This document shows, one piece after another, positions 62,101-64,000 of a stretch of DNA of 64,000 bases. The DNA is taken from the NCBI GenBank assembly GCA_029202545.1, contig CP119311.1, positions 4,464,001-4,528,000 on the forward strand, given 5' to 3'. The stretch comes from Candidatus Pseudobacter hemicellulosilyticus (lineage in GTDB: Bacteria > Bacteroidota > Bacteroidia > Chitinophagales > Chitinophagaceae). The translations under genes were made by a program, and so were the position numbers. The notes beneath the pieces were generated by a model, which ran no database searches, was not told the DNA's origin, and saw only the letters and a list, made by a program, of their open reading frames with translations. Numbering within the stretch: the first letter of the stretch is position 1; each line of letters starts with the position of its first letter.

Positions 62101-62447
62101 ACAGTCCCTATTACCAGGGTAGTGTCTGCATTCCTGGACAGCGTATCTGCGCCGGGACGGGGTAAGGTATCCGTCAAGGCTTCGGCTGAATCCAAACTGG
62201 CTGCCGGTATCGTATCTCTTCTTTGCTGGGGAACAGTATCTGCCTTTGGTGCGGGCAGCGAATCAGTTTGTGGAAGAGAATCCTTTTTTGGTAGCGTATC
62301 CGTTCTGACAGGGATACTATCCTGTTTAGGTTTCGTGGTGTCCTGTGCGTTGGCGACAGCCACAGTCAGTAATAATAAGGAAAGTACAGCTAATAATCGG
62401 ACAGGCCGCAACCAATGCAGCCGGGTAGACCGGGTAAAAACACTCAT
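59118..62447 (-). CDS. SusC/RagA-family TonB-dependent receptor with a DSLP-repeat N-terminal region
   Basis: 1109 residues. The signal peptide (LLAVLSLLLLTVAVANAQ) is followed by an unusual ~75-residue Asp/Thr/Ser/Leu/Pro-rich repeat (units like DTLPKKDSLP, DTVP, DTIP, ~36-110), then the carboxypeptidase-regulatory domain (~110-185), the SusC motif VVVVSYGKQRQRNITGSIAVV (~192-212), plug (FRLRGASSLNSGNQPLFVVD; ILKDASSTALYGSRAANGVVMITT) and barrel. It is the channel of a SusCD pair. No glycosidases lie beside it, so its substrate cannot be inferred. Confidence 0.94.
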   Translation of the reverse strand: MSVFTRSTRLHWLRPVRLLAVLSLLLLTVAVANAQDTTKPKQDSIPVRTDTLPKKDSLPQTDSLPAPKADTVPQQRRDTIPAASLDSAEALTDTLPRPGADTLSRNADTTLVIGTVLLPAETGDLSGTSVQVKGQPAVIITDSTGKFAISARPGQTLVFSRVGFRNREVRLTGQKMVNVNMQTAASDELDQVVVVSYGKQRQRNITGSIAVVESTDIKDIPAAEFGQKLNGKVPGLQINQVTGRPGQAMTFRLRGASSLNSGNQPLFVVDGQPVLDINQLNPDDIESFSILKDASSTALYGSRAANGVVMITTRTAKPNKTSINLNSYVGWQSVGERGRPDMMNAQEFAGFMKGYYEDKRRYEGTAGDPPREPTLEDVPEEYRNPAQYGAGTDWYDLMLRTAMIQNHTIQISTGTDKLLSAITASYFNQEGVMLNTGMERFSFRANNEFRPHKRVKLGFNFAPSFQNDKNTRAPLDGNRQILVLGMIASPLVPHINADGSYPLRGSSTGMYAMPNPYQQLLNANVNQKTFRGLGNAYADLEILKNLNFRSSINVDLGYIDYNAFYNGNYGTFGTPPPNTNINAVHSSYNYTSWLAENTLAYKFDIGASHNFDLLAGYAAQKYSRNFRGINGTNFPNDLIPWIIQGSGVNSGTTNNTAWDMVSWFGRLNYDFQNKYFLTANIRRDASSRFGTEERWGYFPSVSAGWVISDEHFFPKINALSFLKFRGSYGLTGNNNIGDYTQVSLMSPTPYTFEGATTSPGYAITSLGNPRLSWETSKQLDLGLEASLFGDRIQLTYDYYKKETEDLLYRIDLPSSSGYTQVTSNVGSFRMWGHEIAVSSRNLTGTLKWNTSFNVAFNDNRVLSLQNGNPIGGVNTYNDYNRTAVGRRIGEFWGYVFDGVYMNQAEFNSQAKHNTSVVGSTRMKDINGDGVINQSDKDYIGNPNPRYLYGMTNDLSYKNFDLSVVVSGAAGYDVLYTNYQNLLNIDGIFNVTKDMANRWRSEANPGNGQVPRTMTGTTELYRLASSNWVSPGDYITVRNITLGYTFQKEQLKWVKSARLYISGNQLWVFTKYKHQNPEANDSRDQATTAGQDNGSFPVPRTFLIGANFSF

Positions 62448-62600
62448 AAGAACGATGTTTCGTTTACGTAAAAATGAATTCTCAGTGTAAGGCTTACTTC
62501 AGGATCATTTGGTTTTTTCAGTGGCTGTAAGCGATCATTTGAATGACGGTCTAACAAAAGTCATGCCCATTAAATTCGGCTTAAAATACAGCGGCAGCAA

Positions 62601-62614
62601 TTGGTTCGTCCCAA
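62601..62614 (-). repeat. Single exact copy of the TTGGGACGAACCAA repeat
   Basis: The minus strand reads TTGGGACGAACCAA exactly, preceded on that strand by CTTT. It sits about 40 bp upstream of the TATATTTG box of the next gene. Confidence 0.85.
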
Positions 62615-62654
62615 AAGAAAACATCAGGACACCCGGCGAAGCAGTAAAACGAAA

Positions 62655-62662
62655 TATATTTG
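62655..62662 (+). promoter_or_regulatory. Bacteroidota -7 box (TATATTTG) of the small lipoprotein gene
   Basis: TATATTTG lies 41 bp upstream of the ATG at 62704 and matches TAnnTTTG. No clear TTTG at -33 was seen. Confidence 0.5.
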
Positions 62663-62703
62663 CGTACTTCACGTTTAGACAGGCAAATAAACCAACCATT
62701 CTC

Positions 62704-63183
62704 ATGAAAAAATTTGTTGTTGCAGCACTGGTTTCTCTTTCCTTCCTCACCGGTTGTGGCGGGGGATCAGCTTTCAATTTTAATCAGACTATAATCCAGA
62801 AGGAAGAGAGCCTGGTAAAAGACCTGGAGTCTACAGAAGCCAAGGTGCTGGAATACGTCAAGAATGATCACTATGATAGTATTGCCATTGCCGGGGGACG
62901 CATGGAAAAACTGATAGAAGAAAAGCTGCAGGAGATCCGCGAGCTTCCTGCGCCTGATGCCAAAGGCGCCGAAGCCTTTAAAACATCGGCGATCAATTAT
63001 TTTGTTTTCATCAAGCAGGTGTATACCGGCTACCGGCAGGTAGGGGAGGCCAAAGATGAGGACCAGCGGGCTGAAGAGTGGGCCGCCCTGATGGAACTGG
63101 TAGGTAAAAGGCAGGAGGTGCTGGACAAGATGCAGCGTTCCCAGAAAGCTTTTGCGTCTGCTAACGGGTTCCGCGTGCAATAG
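62704..63183 (+). CDS. Small helical lipoprotein of unknown function
   Basis: 159 residues from the ATG at 62704; a longer frame from 62509 would include the repeat and the promoter box. The signal KKFVVAALVSLSFLTGCGGG has a lipobox (TGC). The rest is mostly helical (IIQKEESLVKDLESTEAKVLEYV; MEKLIEEKLQEIRELP; KRQEVLDKMQRSQKAF). No family recognised. A very strong terminator follows. Confidence 0.8.
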   Translation: MKKFVVAALVSLSFLTGCGGGSAFNFNQTIIQKEESLVKDLESTEAKVLEYVKNDHYDSIAIAGGRMEKLIEEKLQEIRELPAPDAKGAEAFKTSAINYFVFIKQVYTGYRQVGEAKDEDQRAEEWAALMELVGKRQEVLDKMQRSQKAFASANGFRVQ

Positions 63184-63227
63184 TATTGAGCGTTCCCCGC
63201 CTCCGGCGGGTGACGGATATTCATAAT

Positions 63228-63273
63228 AAAAAGTAAAGCGGAATGAGATCGGTCTCATTCCGCTTTACTTTTT
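63228..63273. terminator. Strong bidirectional terminator
   Basis: A 21-bp perfect stem with a TCGG tetraloop (arms 63228-63248 and 63253-63273) starts with AAAAA and ends with TTTTT, so it works in both directions between the lipoprotein gene (+) and the efflux gene (-). A smaller CCCGCC-TCC-GGCGGG hairpin (63196-63210) comes just before. Confidence 0.92.
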
Positions 63274-63303
63274 AAAGCCTGTTCAATTACTAATGCCTTC
63301 CTG

Positions 63304-63316
63304 TTGGTTCGTCCAA
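63304..63316 (-). repeat. Single copy of the dispersed repeat lacking one G
   Basis: The minus strand reads TTGGACGAACCAA, the same 13-base variant as at 23460 and 51776. It lies 16 bp after the stop of the efflux gene. Confidence 0.8.
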
Positions 63317-63331
63317 ATATTCCTTCACTAT

Positions 63332-64000
63332 TTATTTCCAGCCACCACCCAGCGACCGGTACAGTTCTACTACTGTGGCCAGCTGGTTGCGGCGGATATT
63401 GACCAGTTCCAGTTCTGCCTGTAAGGCGTTGCTCTGTGCAGTGATCACTTCCAGGTAATTGGCCATATCGCTTTTGAAAAGCAGCTGTGCATGCTGTACG
63501 GCCACCTGCAGGGTATCCGCCCGCTGGCTGGCGATGGCATGCTGGGCCTGGAGCTTATCGGTCTGCACCAGGGCATTGCTCACTTCGGTAGCAGCGGTCA
63601 GGACCGACTGCCGGAAACGGATCACCGCTTCCTCTCTTTCTTTCTGCGCTATCTCAAAACGTGTCCGCAGCATGCGCTGCTGGAACACGGGCTGCAGTAC
63701 GGTACCTGCGGCCAGCCCAAACAGGGAGCCGGGGATATTGAACCAGTTACTGGATTTAAAAGATTCCAGGCCACCGCCGGCGGTGATGGTCAGCCCCGGG
63801 TACATACTGGCCTGCGCCACACCCACCTGGGCATTGGCGGCCACCAGCGCCATTTCAGTAGCACGCACATCCGGGCGGCGGCTCACCATGGCTACCGGGA
63901 TGCCGGTTGATAAACCCGTTTGCAGCGGAATGTCCGATAGGTCGCCGGCGCGGGTTATGCTGCCGGGCAGCTGCCCCGTGAGCAATTGCAGGTTATTTTC
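63332..64000 (-). CDS. TolC/NodT-type efflux outer-membrane protein (5' partial)
   Basis: 223 codons are visible; the frame is open to the window edge, so the N-terminal part lies beyond 64000. Motifs IPVAMVSRRPDVRATEMALV, then ANAQVGVAQASMYPGLTIT and the helical repeat SALVQTDKLQ-like NALVQTDKLQAQHAIAS, ending VELYRSLGGGWK, are typical of the outer-membrane factor of RND efflux pumps, which forms a trimeric channel. The pump and adaptor genes are expected upstream, outside the window. Confidence 0.93.
   Translation of the reverse strand, partial: ENNLQLLTGQLPGSITRAGDLSDIPLQTGLSTGIPVAMVSRRPDVRATEMALVAANAQVGVAQASMYPGLTITAGGGLESFKSSNWFNIPGSLFGLAAGTVLQPVFQQRMLRTRFEIAQKEREEAVIRFRQSVLTAATEVSNALVQTDKLQAQHAIASQRADTLQVAVQHAQLLFKSDMANYLEVITAQSNALQAELELVNIRRNQLATVVELYRSLGGGWK

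Overview
The window comes from a Bacteroidota chromosome, most likely family Chitinophagaceae. The sequence shows a SusC/SusD pair, further TonB-dependent receptors with carboxypeptidase-regulatory N-domains, two proteins with type IX secretion sorting tails, an HmuY-type heme lipoprotein, Bacteroidota-style promoters (TAnnTTTG) and few Shine-Dalgarno sequences. Base composition looks moderately GC-rich, except for an AT-richer island at about 19.8-22.8 kb. Genus is not determinable by eye.

Region 1 (1-18.5 kb) is a carbohydrate-acquisition locus. A plus-strand run carries the end of a secreted protein, a six-hairpin glycosidase-like protein, a TonB receptor, a NagB-like deaminase/isomerase, MurQ, an FHS-family sugar symporter, an ACS-family (hexuronate-type) symporter and a large lyase-like secreted protein. 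Facing it on the minus strand are a GH105 unsaturated uronyl hydrolase, a 931-residue lipoprotein and a second TonB receptor. The gene set suggests uptake of a polymer containing uronic acid and amino sugar, possibly lactyl-substituted.

Region 2 (18.5-24.6 kb) is accessory. It has an AraC regulator divergent from the second receptor, an intact IS3-family element, a deaminase/RecG-C-terminal-like ATPase fusion, and a heme module: an IsdG-like monooxygenase, a 43-residue membrane peptide and HmuY. The heme genes are separated by an array of a near-palindromic motif repeated about every 61 bp.

Region 3 (24.7-36.6 kb) holds a T9SS cargo protein, then the Wadjet/MksBEF-like genes jetA-jetB-jetC without a jetD nuclease. 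Next come a sensor kinase whose membrane domain carries the residues of the plant/cyanobacterial ethylene receptor, its single-domain response regulator, and a convergent receiver-PAS-kinase.

Region 4 (36.8-47.2 kb) is mostly housekeeping: mtaB, a DUF4258-like lipoprotein, a PlsC acyltransferase, priA and murB, followed by a DUF6934-like gene with a small partner and a MoxR-AAA/von Willebrand A pair.

Region 5 (47.2-64 kb) contains a T9SS adhesin-like protein built on an internal 771-bp duplication, a DUF2723 membrane glycosyltransferase-like protein, a SAM hydroxide adenosyltransferase-like protein with an SDR oxidoreductase, a SusC/SusD pair, a small lipoprotein, and the end of a TolC-type efflux protein. 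Copies of the same near-palindromic repeat recur between genes here. I recognised no tRNA, rRNA or CRISPR array.
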